Shown piece by piece: positions 52,901-60,412 of a stretch of DNA of 64,000 nucleotides. How positions within the stretch are numbered: the first letter of the stretch is position 1; each line of letters begins with the position of its first letter. The translations under genes were made by a program, and so were the position numbers. The stretch covers positions 1-64,000 of the forward strand of contig NZ_JBMPGS010000007.1 in NCBI RefSeq assembly GCF_049680855.1, in the 5' to 3' direction. Source of the DNA: Salinimicrobium sp049680855 (GTDB lineage Bacteria; Bacteroidota; Bacteroidia; Flavobacteriales; Flavobacteriaceae). The notes beneath the pieces were generated by a model. That model ran no database searches. It was not told the DNA's origin and saw only the letters and a list, made by a program, of their open reading frames with translations.

Positions 52901-54418
52901 GATTATTATAAAACTAGGAAAAATAAAAATATAGACAAACTAAAAGCGCTTCTTTCCCTGGAAGAATGCAGCCATTGTTCGGGGAGTGGATTAAAACCAG
53001 AGCGCCTGGAATATAAAATTGGGGGGAAGTCCATTGATCAAATAAAATCTATGGACTTTAAAGGAATGGAAAATTGGCTTTCCTACAATGATGATCTATT
53101 GGAAATCGATCAAAAACTTATTGCCAACATCCAGCCGGTTCTAACTAATACAATTAAAAAAGCAAGACAATTACATGTAGATCACCTTCAGCTTAATCGT
53201 AAATCAGCTACGCTTTCAGGTGGAGAAAATCAGCGGGTAGCGCTTATTACGCAGTTAAATAGTCCCCTTAAAGGTATTACTTACTTATTAGATGAACCTT
53301 CTGCAGGATTATCTGCCGATAATATCCCCGACCTGATCAATATTCTGAAAGAACTTATAGCAAAAGGCAATACGGTGATGGTGGTTGAGCACAATAAAGA
53401 TATCATCCTGGCGGCAGATAAACTGGTGCAGCTGGGGCCACAGGCAGGCAGATGGGGCGGTTCTATTACTTATCAAGGCACACCTCAGGATTTTCTAAAG
53501 CAAGCGGACTGTCATCCTTTTTTAAGGGAGCCTTACAAGGACTTGGGTTTAATAGAAGGAGAGGAGGCAATTTCCATTCGTAATCTCTCCAGACATACGT
53601 TGGTAAAGAACTCACTGGATGTTCCTGTCGGTGGAATTACGGCAATCAGTGGAAAATCTGGAATAGGAAAGACTACTTTGGCAAAGGATATACTTATTCC
53701 AAGTATCCTTAAGGGTGAGCCGGTAAATTGTGAAAGCATTATATTCCCAAAAAAATATGGAGGAGCACAATATTTTGAGATCAAAAAACTGCGCACCTAC
53801 GCAAAAACCTTATTGGTATCATATTTGGATCTGCTAAAGGATATAAGCAGGATTTTCGCAAGTAAAACCGATTTAAAGCCTCGTGACTTTTTGTACAAAA
53901 CAAAATCGAGTCAGTGCCCCAACTGCAAAGGCAAAGGCTATTTAGAAATTAGTCTTGATGTAGTCGCTAATGCCATAGAATCTTGTGTGGAGTGTAAGGG
54001 GCAGCGTTATCAGAAACACATACTGGAACAAACTGTTAGGTCTAAAAACATTTCTGAAGTTCTTTCTTTAAATATTGCTGAATTGAAAGTGTGGTTAAAG
54101 GAGGTAAAAGTTCCGATAAAAAACCTGGAATTCCTGAATAAGTTAATGAAAATTGGTTTGGAGCACCTTCGTCTAGATCAGCCGGTGCAGTCGCTTTCTT
54201 CAGGTGAAAAACAGCGCCTATTATTATTGAACTGGCTTCAGGAAGAAAGTAAAGATACCCTTTATATTTTAGATGAGCCCAGCGCGGGACTACATTACGC
54301 AGATCTTGACCGCTTGTTTGTGATACTTGAACAATTAAGTGCGTATAATGATATTCTAGTTATTGATCACAATCCTTATTTGTTAGGAAAAATAAGAACG
54401 GGAATAGTTTTAGAATGA
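49928..54418 (+). CDS. double-length UvrA-like ABC ATPase (two tandem UvrA units)
   Basis: 1496 residues, against about 940 for UvrA. Four ATPase halves and four zinc-type Cys pairs can be followed. Half 1: Walker A GLSGSGKSS at 28-36, signature SSGDGQR near 350, Walker B VFDEPSIGL. Half 2: no Walker A, though QPIGKTPRSNPATYTG and GRCGTCEGAG remain; signature LSGGEAQR near 652; Walker B VLEEPAIGL. Half 3: Walker A near 771, LSGGENQR near 1097, LLDEPSAGL. Half 4: Walker A SGKSGIGKTT near 1240, LSSGEKQR near 1423, ILDEPSAGL. After the ARYSGEE segment the sequence passes almost directly to LFSFNHPKGACERC, so the UvrB-binding domain of UvrA1 is missing. It resembles UvrB-independent UvrA paralogues, some linked to drug resistance or tolerance. 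Function unproven; monocistronic. Confidence 0.9.
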   Translation: MRIINAHQNNLKNISLNIPDNQLIVVTGLSGSGKSSLAMDVIANEGYRYYLESMPAYHQQNGQLIPTAEVDAIEGLPPVIKVEQSKRFQSINATFGTLSELSAVFRILFARYSGEETMSKSLFSFNHPKGACERCRGIGEAEYIDLDKLIGDENRTLREGAITTTLPNGYIVYSQITVEELNKVCEAHNFNVDIPWKELSAEQKEVILNGSDRIKVFYGKHSIESRLRWKGLKAKPREEGFYKGILPIMSNILRLDRNANILKFASSSICPRCKGARIKEEHLKFVWKGLNFKEWMDLPLNELYERLKSLEVTTGEKVLVEKISTQLFDLIHLGMEDYRLSTPSTAISSGDGQRIKLIRQVNSSLQGILYVFDEPSIGLSENYQVYLRNILRRLISRGNTVMVVEHDLDFIRSADWIIELGPKAGINGGEVIFNGRIQKFLNSKDLISPTLAELKNEKFNSQKQEKIASAESFQPELGELIIVSRKTPQILQNISEYVEKEGLNLQAVSDQPIGKTPRSNPATYTGLADRIRDLLAKSPEAKSLELSKGAFSFNNKSGRCGTCEGAGVITLSMNVMGSINQVCPHCNGKRFKPKVLEVHWNHKNIVQIYDLSLSEAFEFFSEEKKIRRILSLMLQLGLGYIKLGQPSNTLSGGEAQRIKLTKHFAKQSKRTLLVLEEPAIGLHQQNVRQLLRALHELKKQTGGIICFENHPLFQNSCDSLVVNSPKGWKTEKKEMKGEPKDKIFIKGARTHYLKGLDIAFPKNQLSVITGISGSGKSSLLIDTLHGYGLQEMVKQFSSYQQSRVGVNFQFEVDHIEGLSPTACITRKVKNYTQRSDIAKQTGIDKILRFAFSRKAKYEGKELSASHFSNSHELGKCAVCDGKGQELLPDLNKIVPDQEKSIANGLFEHNKALAYYGQAGGQYMAIAREVGQVYGFDLETPFKELTEKQKNVLLFGAGEEVWITSWKFQTKTREGIQEVRMPWEGLFSYIQEDYYKTRKNKNIDKLKALLSLEECSHCSGSGLKPERLEYKIGGKSIDQIKSMDFKGMENWLSYNDDLLEIDQKLIANIQPVLTNTIKKARQLHVDHLQLNRKSATLSGGENQRVALITQLNSPLKGITYLLDEPSAGLSADNIPDLINILKELIAKGNTVMVVEHNKDIILAADKLVQLGPQAGRWGGSITYQGTPQDFLKQADCHPFLREPYKDLGLIEGEEAISIRNLSRHTLVKNSLDVPVGGITAISGKSGIGKTTLAKDILIPSILKGEPVNCESIIFPKKYGGAQYFEIKKLRTYAKTLLVSYLDLLKDISRIFASKTDLKPRDFLYKTKSSQCPNCKGKGYLEISLDVVANAIESCVECKGQRYQKHILEQTVRSKNISEVLSLNIAELKVWLKEVKVPIKNLEFLNKLMKIGLEHLRLDQPVQSLSSGEKQRLLLLNWLQEESKDTLYILDEPSAGLHYADLDRLFVILEQLSAYNDILVIDHNPYLLGKIRTGIVLE

Positions 54419-54495
54419 TTTTTTTAGACCATATTTTAATACATCTTCTTTTAATTAAAAAACCACTCCTTAACTGCTCCAGTGGATGAAAGAAA

Positions 54496-55035
54496 TTAAT
54501 AGGCGTGTTTTACCTTAAGTCGAAAATTACCGTCAGAAATTAGCCTGGAACTGCTCCCTGCAGAATTATGACCTTCAAAGGAAAAATTTCCTGTTATATA
54601 AGAACCGTCATCTTCTGTGATTTCTACGTAATTCGAGAGTAGGCCTGTATAGAAAAATTCATTGATTGTACTCCATAATTCATCCGAATCATGTTCCGAA
54701 TATTTACACCAGTTGGTGTTAAGGAAACTTCCCGGTGTTAGAAAAGGCCTATTGCCTATAGTATAAGTCTTTTCACCGTTATAATAGAGAACAAGGAACT
54801 CTATGGACTTTCCTTCATAATTTTCACCACTTACAAGCAAATTAATTGTGCCATAAGAAGATAATTGTTTTTCCGCACGCAAGATCCCGTTTTGCCGGCT
54901 AACGTTAAAGTTATTTTCATTTATCTGGGCACTAAGAAATTCTTCCCGGGTCACGACGTCCTCGTCCTCACTACAGCTATTTAAAGAAAGTAGAACAAAA
55001 TAACAGGCGGTTATAAAAAAAATGGACTTTTTCAT
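54496..55035 (-). CDS. lipoprotein of unknown function
   Basis: 179 residues from the ATG at 55035 (an upstream ATG adds 8 residues before the signal peptide). Lipobox LNSC with acidic residues right after (SEDEDVV), as in surface-exported Bacteroidetes lipoproteins. The mature part is beta-rich (YGTINLLVSGENYEGKSIEFLVLYYNGEKTYTIG, YITGNFSFEGHNS), reminiscent of the DUF6252 group, but that assignment is tentative. It is convergent with the UvrA-like gene and divergent from the histidine kinase gene. Confidence 0.7.
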   Translation of the reverse strand: MKKSIFFITACYFVLLSLNSCSEDEDVVTREEFLSAQINENNFNVSRQNGILRAEKQLSSYGTINLLVSGENYEGKSIEFLVLYYNGEKTYTIGNRPFLTPGSFLNTNWCKYSEHDSDELWSTINEFFYTGLLSNYVEITEDDGSYITGNFSFEGHNSAGSSSRLISDGNFRLKVKHAY

Positions 55036-55151
55036 TTTTTTGATTTTGAAATTAACCATCTGTAAAGGTAACCCCTTTGTTTTTAGTGAAATAAGGGTGT
55101 TTTCCCCCTTTTTGAGTATTAAAAGAGTGTGTAGTTTGTTATGGGTTTAAT

Positions 55152-55196
55152 GAAACTACAAAAAAAGATTTAAAAATGCTTTTTTGGTAGTATTTC
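55152..55196. repeat. intergenic hairpin, AAAAATGCTTTTTT core
   Basis: GAAA-CTAC pairs with GTAG-TATTTC (one bulge); the interior includes TTTAAAAATGCTTTTTTG. It lies in the divergent region between the lipoprotein and histidine-kinase genes, about 100 bases before the kinase ATG. Confidence 0.45.
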
Positions 55197-55291
55197 ATTC
55201 ACCTGTTTCCTATCCTATTTTAGACCAACATTTCCTCTTGCTATTAATGAAATAAATGTAGTATTTTATCCCTTTCTTTTAAGAGAGTCGA

Positions 55292-57640
55292 ATGAAAATA
55301 AGCAGTGAAAAATTTTTGAACATAATCACCCATTCTCCAAGTGCTCTGCTGATCCTTACCCCGGAATTTGAAATTATTCATGCGAGTCATAGCTATCTGC
55401 AGGCCACTATGGCTGATAAACGTAACATAGTAGGGAAAAATATTTTTGAAGCCTTTCCCGACAATCCAGATGATCCACAGGCTAATGGTGTAAGAAATTT
55501 GAAAGCTTCTTTAAAAGAAGTGCTCAAAACCCGGGAGCCACAGAAAATGCCGATCCAGAAATATGATGTTCCCCGACTCGACGGGACCTTTGAGGAAAAG
55601 TTTTGGAAAGTGGTCAATGTACCTGTCATTGGTGAAGATCAACAGATCGAGCATATCATCCACAGTGTAGCCGACGTGACCGATCAAGTGAAAACCGAAG
55701 CCGCTCTTGAATTAGCTGTAGGTGCCGCTCAATTGGGAACTTGGGAAATAGATCTCATAGAGAATTCTTTCATTCACAGAAACCTGCGTCACGACAAGAT
55801 CTACGGATATGAGAAACCACAGCCAAATTGGAGTCATGAGATGGCAAGACAAAAGATCCTGACTGAAGATGTACCAGTTTACGATAAGGCTTTTTCCGAA
55901 GCAACGAAGACCGGATATATTGATTTAGAAGTCAGGATCAAATGGGAGGACGGAAGCATCCACTGGATGGAAGTAAAGGGAAAAGTTTATTATACTTCAA
56001 AGGGTAAACCCAGTAAAGCAGCAGGAGTCAATATAGATGTTACTGAACAGCGGCTGGTGGAAGAAGCCTTGCGAGAAGCAAAAGAAGAGGCAGAATCAGC
56101 TGCAATGGCAAAGGAGGAATTCCTCTCTACAATGAGCCATGAAATCAGGACGCCTTTAAATGCTGTAATTGGTTTGAGTAACCTTCTTTTGGATGATCAT
56201 CTCACAGCTCATCAAAAATCCAATCTGGATTCTCTTCATTTTGCCGCTAGTAATTTATTGCATCTTGTTAACAACGTACTTGACTTTAGTAAGATCCGTG
56301 CAGGAAAAATTGATGTGACCAAAGAAGATTTTGATCTGAATAACCTGATTTACAAATTAATCAAAATACACCAACCAAAGGCTACAACAAAAAATGTTGA
56401 ACTGGTATGCTGTCTAGAGCAAAAGACTCCAGGAAGAATTTGTTCAGATCCATTTATCCTTAGTCAAATCCTGAATAACCTTATCGGTAATGCATTAAAA
56501 TTTACAGATAAAGGTAGGATTTGCGTTTCAGCAGAAACCTCTAAAGAAGAAAAGGGGGAGAGGTGGCTTAAGATTAGCGTGGAGGATACCGGGAAAGGTA
56601 TAGCACCTGATAAGCTGGATTTTATATTCGAGAAATTTTCTCAACAGAGAAGTTTTTCAGATGGTAACTACGAAGGAACAGGCTTAGGTCTTCCCATCAC
56701 AAAAGCCCTGGTTGAGATATTAGGAGGGAACATTGAAGTAAGCAGCACCCCCGGAAAGGGTTCAAAATTTTCCTTTACTATGCCTAAAATAGAAGCCTCT
56801 TTGTGGGTTAAAAAGGAAACTCGTCCAAAGGAAGGGCAGGAGCTAACCGAGGATTTTAATGCAAAAAATTTACTGTTAGTTGAGGATGTAGAGATAAATC
56901 GTAATATAATTTTGCAGTATCTGAAAAAATGGTGGAATGTGGTGCCGGATGAAGCTGAGAATGGGGCAAAGGCATTAGAGATGATCCAGGAAAAGAATTA
57001 CGACCTCATTCTTATGGACCTGCGTATGCCGGTGATGGACGGGTATGAGGCATCTAAAATGATCAGGAAATTCGATTCATATAGGAAAATTCCAATTCTT
57101 GCTTTTACTGCCGATACAAGGAACAATCGTAAATATTCCGGTCTTTTTAATGATATCATTTATAAACCTTTTGAACCCGGAGACCTAAAATATAAGATAC
57201 AGAAGCACCTAATGGCGCCGGAGAATATTGACAGGTTAAGCCGTTCCACGGAAGACAACGAAATGGGAGTAGCCGACCTATCTTCTTTTAATATTTGGCG
57301 ATATACGAAAATAGCAGAGGGGAAACCGGAAATGCTGAAGAAATTCATTAGTGTTTCTGTCAAAGCCTTTGAAAAGTATAAAGAGAACTTTTTGGCTGTT
57401 AAAGATGAGGCAGCACTCTCTGATCTCATTCATCGCAATACCATGAACGTCTATTATATTAATGCCGTTGGTTTACAGGAGAAAATAGAAAAATTTAGAA
57501 GTAGCTTAACTTATAAATATAATCAAGAAAACCTACATGACCAAAAAAGGGAAATCGTAGCCGAGTTTCATGGTATCATAAAGGGCCTTGAAGAGCTTTT
57601 ATTGTCCTTAACTGAATCTGAGCATACCGGTAGGCTATAA
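55292..57640 (+). CDS. hybrid sensor histidine kinase (PAS-PAS-HisKA-HATPase-REC-HPt-like)
   Basis: 782 residues with no transmembrane segment, hence cytoplasmic. Two PAS/PAC domains (about 1-135 and 145-258, the second ending KAAGVNIDVTEQ). HisKA with phospho-acceptor H283 in STMSHEIRTPLNAVIG. HATPase with NLIGNALKFTDKG, VEDTGKGI and GTGLGLPITKALV. A receiver domain with D576 in ILMDLRMPVMDGYE. A C-terminal HPt-like helix bundle with a candidate H714 in LIHRNTMNVYYINAVGLQ. This gives a complete internal phosphorelay. The signal and final response regulator are unknown; no regulator gene is adjacent. Confidence 0.93.
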   Translation: MKISSEKFLNIITHSPSALLILTPEFEIIHASHSYLQATMADKRNIVGKNIFEAFPDNPDDPQANGVRNLKASLKEVLKTREPQKMPIQKYDVPRLDGTFEEKFWKVVNVPVIGEDQQIEHIIHSVADVTDQVKTEAALELAVGAAQLGTWEIDLIENSFIHRNLRHDKIYGYEKPQPNWSHEMARQKILTEDVPVYDKAFSEATKTGYIDLEVRIKWEDGSIHWMEVKGKVYYTSKGKPSKAAGVNIDVTEQRLVEEALREAKEEAESAAMAKEEFLSTMSHEIRTPLNAVIGLSNLLLDDHLTAHQKSNLDSLHFAASNLLHLVNNVLDFSKIRAGKIDVTKEDFDLNNLIYKLIKIHQPKATTKNVELVCCLEQKTPGRICSDPFILSQILNNLIGNALKFTDKGRICVSAETSKEEKGERWLKISVEDTGKGIAPDKLDFIFEKFSQQRSFSDGNYEGTGLGLPITKALVEILGGNIEVSSTPGKGSKFSFTMPKIEASLWVKKETRPKEGQELTEDFNAKNLLLVEDVEINRNIILQYLKKWWNVVPDEAENGAKALEMIQEKNYDLILMDLRMPVMDGYEASKMIRKFDSYRKIPILAFTADTRNNRKYSGLFNDIIYKPFEPGDLKYKIQKHLMAPENIDRLSRSTEDNEMGVADLSSFNIWRYTKIAEGKPEMLKKFISVSVKAFEKYKENFLAVKDEAALSDLIHRNTMNVYYINAVGLQEKIEKFRSSLTYKYNQENLHDQKREIVAEFHGIIKGLEELLLSLTESEHTGRL

Positions 57641-57979
57641 ATAGAGGGTATGGTAATTAAAAACAGCCCTCTGATCTTTTAGGATTTGCCAAATTTTTGG
57701 GTCAATCATTTTAATCAAATTATTTGCCAATACAGAAGTTTTCAGTTCCCAGTTTTAAAGGGCTTAGCGAAAAACGAGGTGTAATCCAGGTACACGGCCA
57801 TTGTAACATATTGAAAAAACATCACAAAATATTATCAAATATTTAGTCTTTGATGATTTTACCAGTTATTTCTCCAATATTAAAATAGGGAATATAGCTT
57901 GCCCGTCATAACTAATTTTAACCTTTAAATCTTTGAGAGCCAGTTCATCTACTTCCAGAATTTAAATGATCTCTTATAA
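57641..57979. other. 339-base intergenic region with a small coding remnant
   Basis: Between convergent kinase and hipT-like genes. Apart from the minus-strand remnant at 57866-57961, no gene, strong hairpin or promoter was recognised. Confidence 0.4.
57866..57961 (-). pseudogene. possible 3' remnant of an unidentified gene
   Basis: A 31-codon frame reads ILEVDELALKDLKVKISY, then DGQAIFPILILEK, then stop. It has protein-like alternation and a natural C-terminus but is cut by an in-frame stop right upstream and has no start. It may be the tail of a gene displaced when the hipBST module arrived. Family not identified; could be chance. Confidence 0.25.
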
Positions 57980-58963
57980 TTACTCTTTGGTCAGTTTTTT
58001 TAATCGTGTCTGATAGGCCTGCAAATAGTTTCTTTTGGTTTTTTCATCTAAAAAGGAAGCCTGAGTCAGGGTGTCCACCTGATCGGAACCGTTGATCATG
58101 GAAGCCATGGTAGTATTAAACAGTTTCGAGGATAAGCCTACCTTTTCCGCCAGTACTTTAAACTGCCCAGCCACATGGGTTTGGGCCAGGTGGGCCGGTA
58201 ATAGACCACCATCCAATGCAAAATCACTATCCTCAATATGGATACGGGTATTTAACAGGTCATAAGCTGGACTTAAGCGATGATCTCCCATTGGTGTTTC
58301 AAGAATTGCAAAATTCTTCAGGTGAGCATCTCCATTAGAAAACAAGTAATTGAACAACAGCAGTTTAAACAATTTAGGTGTTTCCACGCGGTAGGCGGGG
58401 AGATATTTCTTCATCAATTCAAATAGCTCCAGGTAATTCCCTTCGTATTTATAGTGGTCCCCATGGGTCTGTGGAGTTTTTCCTGCCAGTGAGGCAAAAT
58501 CCTCTTTAGCCTTTTTGTTGCCATCCGACTGTACATCAAAGCGTTTGGTGATGTAGGCCGGGGCCCCGTTTTTAAAAAAGATGAGCGCATTTTCTGCGGT
58601 TTCTATCCCGTATACCTGCCGTGCAATCTGCATAGTCAGATGCTCATTGGCGGGCATCTGGTCCCGTTTTTTTCCGAAATTAGGAATAGGTTTTAGAATA
58701 TAGGTGCCACGCTCTCCTTTTTTGATCAAACGTAGCTTGTTCTTTTCCAGTAATACTGAGAATTTTTCCTGGACCCCTGATATGGATATCCGTTTTTGAT
58801 TCTCTTCAAACAACTTATCCGTTGGAGCATTTGAATTGGGGGCCTCATAGGGAAGGATGTGAGACACCTTGCGCCCGTCGAATACCCGTTTTAGGCTGGT
58901 TCGGCTATAGGTGGTAAAACCCGGGGCCAGAGTTCCGGGACAATTTGTAAACTTTGCTATCAT
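57980..58963 (-). CDS. hipT: HipT-like Ser/Thr kinase toxin (HipA kinase domain)
   Basis: 327 residues. The HipA kinase core without the N-terminal subdomain, which is encoded by the separate preceding gene. The Gly-rich loop region RISISGVQEKFSVLL includes S60-I-S62, matching the SIS autophosphorylation motif of characterised HipT. Catalytic segment SNGDAHLKNFAIL and metal site LSPAYDLLNT are intact. The family phosphorylates an aminoacyl-tRNA synthetase (GltX for HipA, TrpS for HipT of E. coli O127), stopping translation. The ATG overlaps the hipS-like stop by 4 bases. The call as kinase toxin is firm; the target is unknown. Confidence 0.9.
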   Translation of the reverse strand: MIAKFTNCPGTLAPGFTTYSRTSLKRVFDGRKVSHILPYEAPNSNAPTDKLFEENQKRISISGVQEKFSVLLEKNKLRLIKKGERGTYILKPIPNFGKKRDQMPANEHLTMQIARQVYGIETAENALIFFKNGAPAYITKRFDVQSDGNKKAKEDFASLAGKTPQTHGDHYKYEGNYLELFELMKKYLPAYRVETPKLFKLLLFNYLFSNGDAHLKNFAILETPMGDHRLSPAYDLLNTRIHIEDSDFALDGGLLPAHLAQTHVAGQFKVLAEKVGLSSKLFNTTMASMINGSDQVDTLTQASFLDEKTKRNYLQAYQTRLKKLTKE

Positions 58964-59292
58964 ACGGAGGCTTCAAGCTTTTTAACGGTTATGGCCCCCA
59001 CGGTATCATATCGGGCTGTAGCCATCAGGATTCCAAAATAATCATCGATATCAAGGCGCTCTGCCTTGCAAACAGCTTGTCGATTGGTCCCTTCCGGAAT
59101 CATATTATAAAAAAACGGAAATAAATATGGGGAATGGTATTCCTGTTGGGACCGGGGCAGGGTGAGACTAATAGGAGGATTGTCCGGATCGGCCATCCAA
59201 CGGTCCAGATAACGGAAGGTAAAACTGCCGTCATCATGTTGTTGGAGCACACCGGCCTCTGTTCCTTTATATAAAATAGCGGCTTGTCTCAT
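58960..59292 (-). CDS. hipS: HipS-like protein (stand-alone HipA N-terminal subdomain)
   Basis: 110 residues corresponding to the HipA N-terminal domain only: begins RQAAILYKGTEAGVLQQHDDG and includes PISLTLPRSQQEY, SPYLFPFFYNMIPEG and DDYFGILMATARYDTVGAITV. In two-gene hipBA this domain is fused to the kinase; in three-gene hipBST it is separate and acts as the antitoxin. Gene order, sizes (69/110/327 residues) and overlap with the kinase gene match hipBST. It lies 5 bases after the HTH gene. Confidence 0.87.
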   Translation of the reverse strand: MRQAAILYKGTEAGVLQQHDDGSFTFRYLDRWMADPDNPPISLTLPRSQQEYHSPYLFPFFYNMIPEGTNRQAVCKAERLDIDDYFGILMATARYDTVGAITVKKLEASV

Positions 59293-59297
59293 TTAGG

Positions 59298-59507
59298 CTA
59301 TATCTTTTTAATTTGGAGGGTGATCTCCAGCCCTAACACATCAGTAATCTTTTGCAAGGATTGTAAGGTAGGATTGGCCTTTCCGGTCTCGATCTTGTAC
59401 AATGTAATGATTCCTATATCGGCCATCTCAGCTAATTGTTCCTGAGTGATACGCATGTGATCACGTCTTTGTTGAATAAGCCTTCCGATGTGTGCGATTG
59501 CTTCCAT
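59298..59507 (-). CDS. hipB: XRE-family HTH regulator (HipB-like)
   Basis: 69 residues, essentially one helix-turn-helix domain: IGRLIQQRRDHMRITQEQLAEMADIGIITLYKIETGKANPTLQSLQKITDVLGLEI. The C-terminal strand EITLQIKKI is typical of HipB. First gene of the module; expected to repress it by binding operators upstream. Two similar candidate operators are visible at 59523-59544 and 59644-59665. In hipBST the HTH protein mainly boosts neutralisation by HipS (family knowledge). Confidence 0.88.
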   Translation of the reverse strand: MEAIAHIGRLIQQRRDHMRITQEQLAEMADIGIITLYKIETGKANPTLQSLQKITDVLGLEITLQIKKI

Positions 59508-59522
59508 TTTTTATAAGGTAAA

Positions 59523-59544
59523 AATCCATAGTATAATGAGGATT
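59523..59544 (-). promoter_or_regulatory. candidate HipB operator 1
   Basis: AATCC-N12-GGATT imperfect palindrome beginning 16 bases upstream of the hipB ATG. The ends resemble the TATCC-N8-GGATA operators of E. coli HipB with a longer spacer. It is almost the same as operator 2. Confidence 0.55.
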
Positions 59545-59643
59545 CAAGAGTCAAAATAATTGCTAGATTCAAAAATACATTAAAAACCACATTTTCATGA
59601 GGAATTTGATGCTTTTTTACAGGATGGCGGGAAAATACTATAT

Positions 59644-59665
59644 AATCCATATTATAATGAGGGTT
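59644..59665 (-). promoter_or_regulatory. candidate HipB operator 2
   Basis: AATCC-N12-GGGTT with the same orientation as operator 1 and an interior nearly identical (ATAnTATAATGA). It lies 121 bases further upstream. Two spaced copies fit looping or cooperative repression. Confidence 0.5.
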
Positions 59666-59728
59666 TAGGTGGTGTTTTTTTCTTTCCATTCTTTGAGGTA
59701 AGAAATTCTTCCATAAGTAAATATGTAC

Positions 59729-60033
59729 TTAGGCTTCCATCGGCCAATCCCCATACTGCCCCTCGGCCTGTTCAATCACTTCTTTCAGCAGATTATCCAG
59801 TTCTGAAAATGGCACTTTGCCTATTTATTTTTTTTACTGCCAAACGAATGGCAGCGTGGACGTCTTCTTATTTGGTTCAGTCGAATTGGAGGTTCTTCTT
59901 TGCGGGGTCTACTGCTTTATGCACTAGGTCTGGAATGGGCCGGGCTGGTTGATTATTTTTTTGTTGGCAGACAAGAAGTCACAGGACCCCAAGTTCATGT
60001 TTGGTGAAGCTGAAAGGTTTGCTCCTCATCTCT
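59729..60033 (-). pseudogene. decayed duplicate of the hsdR 3' end
   Basis: About 305 bases align along their whole length with the 3' end of the intact hsdR gene (61356 to about 61660). Its tail reads GKVPFSELDNLLKEVIEQAEGQYGDWPMEA then stop, against an ending of KDWPLEA in the intact gene. Upstream of that it carries an in-frame stop and at least one frameshift (for example near 59835), so it cannot encode a product. It ends at the 3' end of the HxlR gene. The two hsdR ends therefore bracket the HxlR/nitroreductase cassette. Confidence 0.85.
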
Positions 60034-60039
60034 AAAAAA

Positions 60040-60402
60040 TCAAATAGAATTCACCATTTGTTCCCTATGCTTTATTCCCCAGGCAGCAATTACATTTGTT
60101 AGTTCTTTTAAAGTCCTTCCATATTCTGAGATTTGATAGGTTACTGTTACCGGCTTAGTGTCTAAAACTTTCCTTATTATCAGCTTGTTCATCTCCAAAT
60201 CCTTCAGTTCCCTGCTCAGCATTTTACCCGAAATACCATTTACCTCTTTTAATAATTCTGAATAGCGCATGGGCTGATAGCAAAGGCAGGCTATGATTGA
60301 TACTTTCCACTTTCCGCTTAAAACATCCATCGTATCGTGGATGGCTCTTATCTTTATTGAACAGCTATCAAAAGCTGCCATATCTACTACTTTTTCTTCC
60401 AT
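60040..60402 (-). CDS. HxlR family transcriptional regulator (DUF24 winged helix)
   Basis: 120 residues from the ATG at 60402. This start is preferred to one at 60465 because a minus-strand -7 element TAACTTTG lies at 60444-60451, downstream of the longer start. Winged-helix signature: MDVLSGKWKVSIIACLCYQPMRYSELLKEVNGISGKMLSRELKDLEMNKLIIRKV, then VTYQISEYGRTL. An N-terminal Cys (AFDSCSIKIRA) sits where redox-sensing HxlR members (HypR, QorR) keep their sensor Cys. Divergent from a nitroreductase gene, the likely target. Confidence 0.9.
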   Translation of the reverse strand: MEEKVVDMAAFDSCSIKIRAIHDTMDVLSGKWKVSIIACLCYQPMRYSELLKEVNGISGKMLSRELKDLEMNKLIIRKVLDTKPVTVTYQISEYGRTLKELTNVIAAWGIKHREQMVNSI

Positions 60403-60412
60403 ATCACCTAAG

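Noticed and set aside
59432..59689. 85-codon frame overlapping hipB on the same strand
   Set aside because: It is out of frame with hipB, covers both candidate operators, and its translation has no protein-like pattern.
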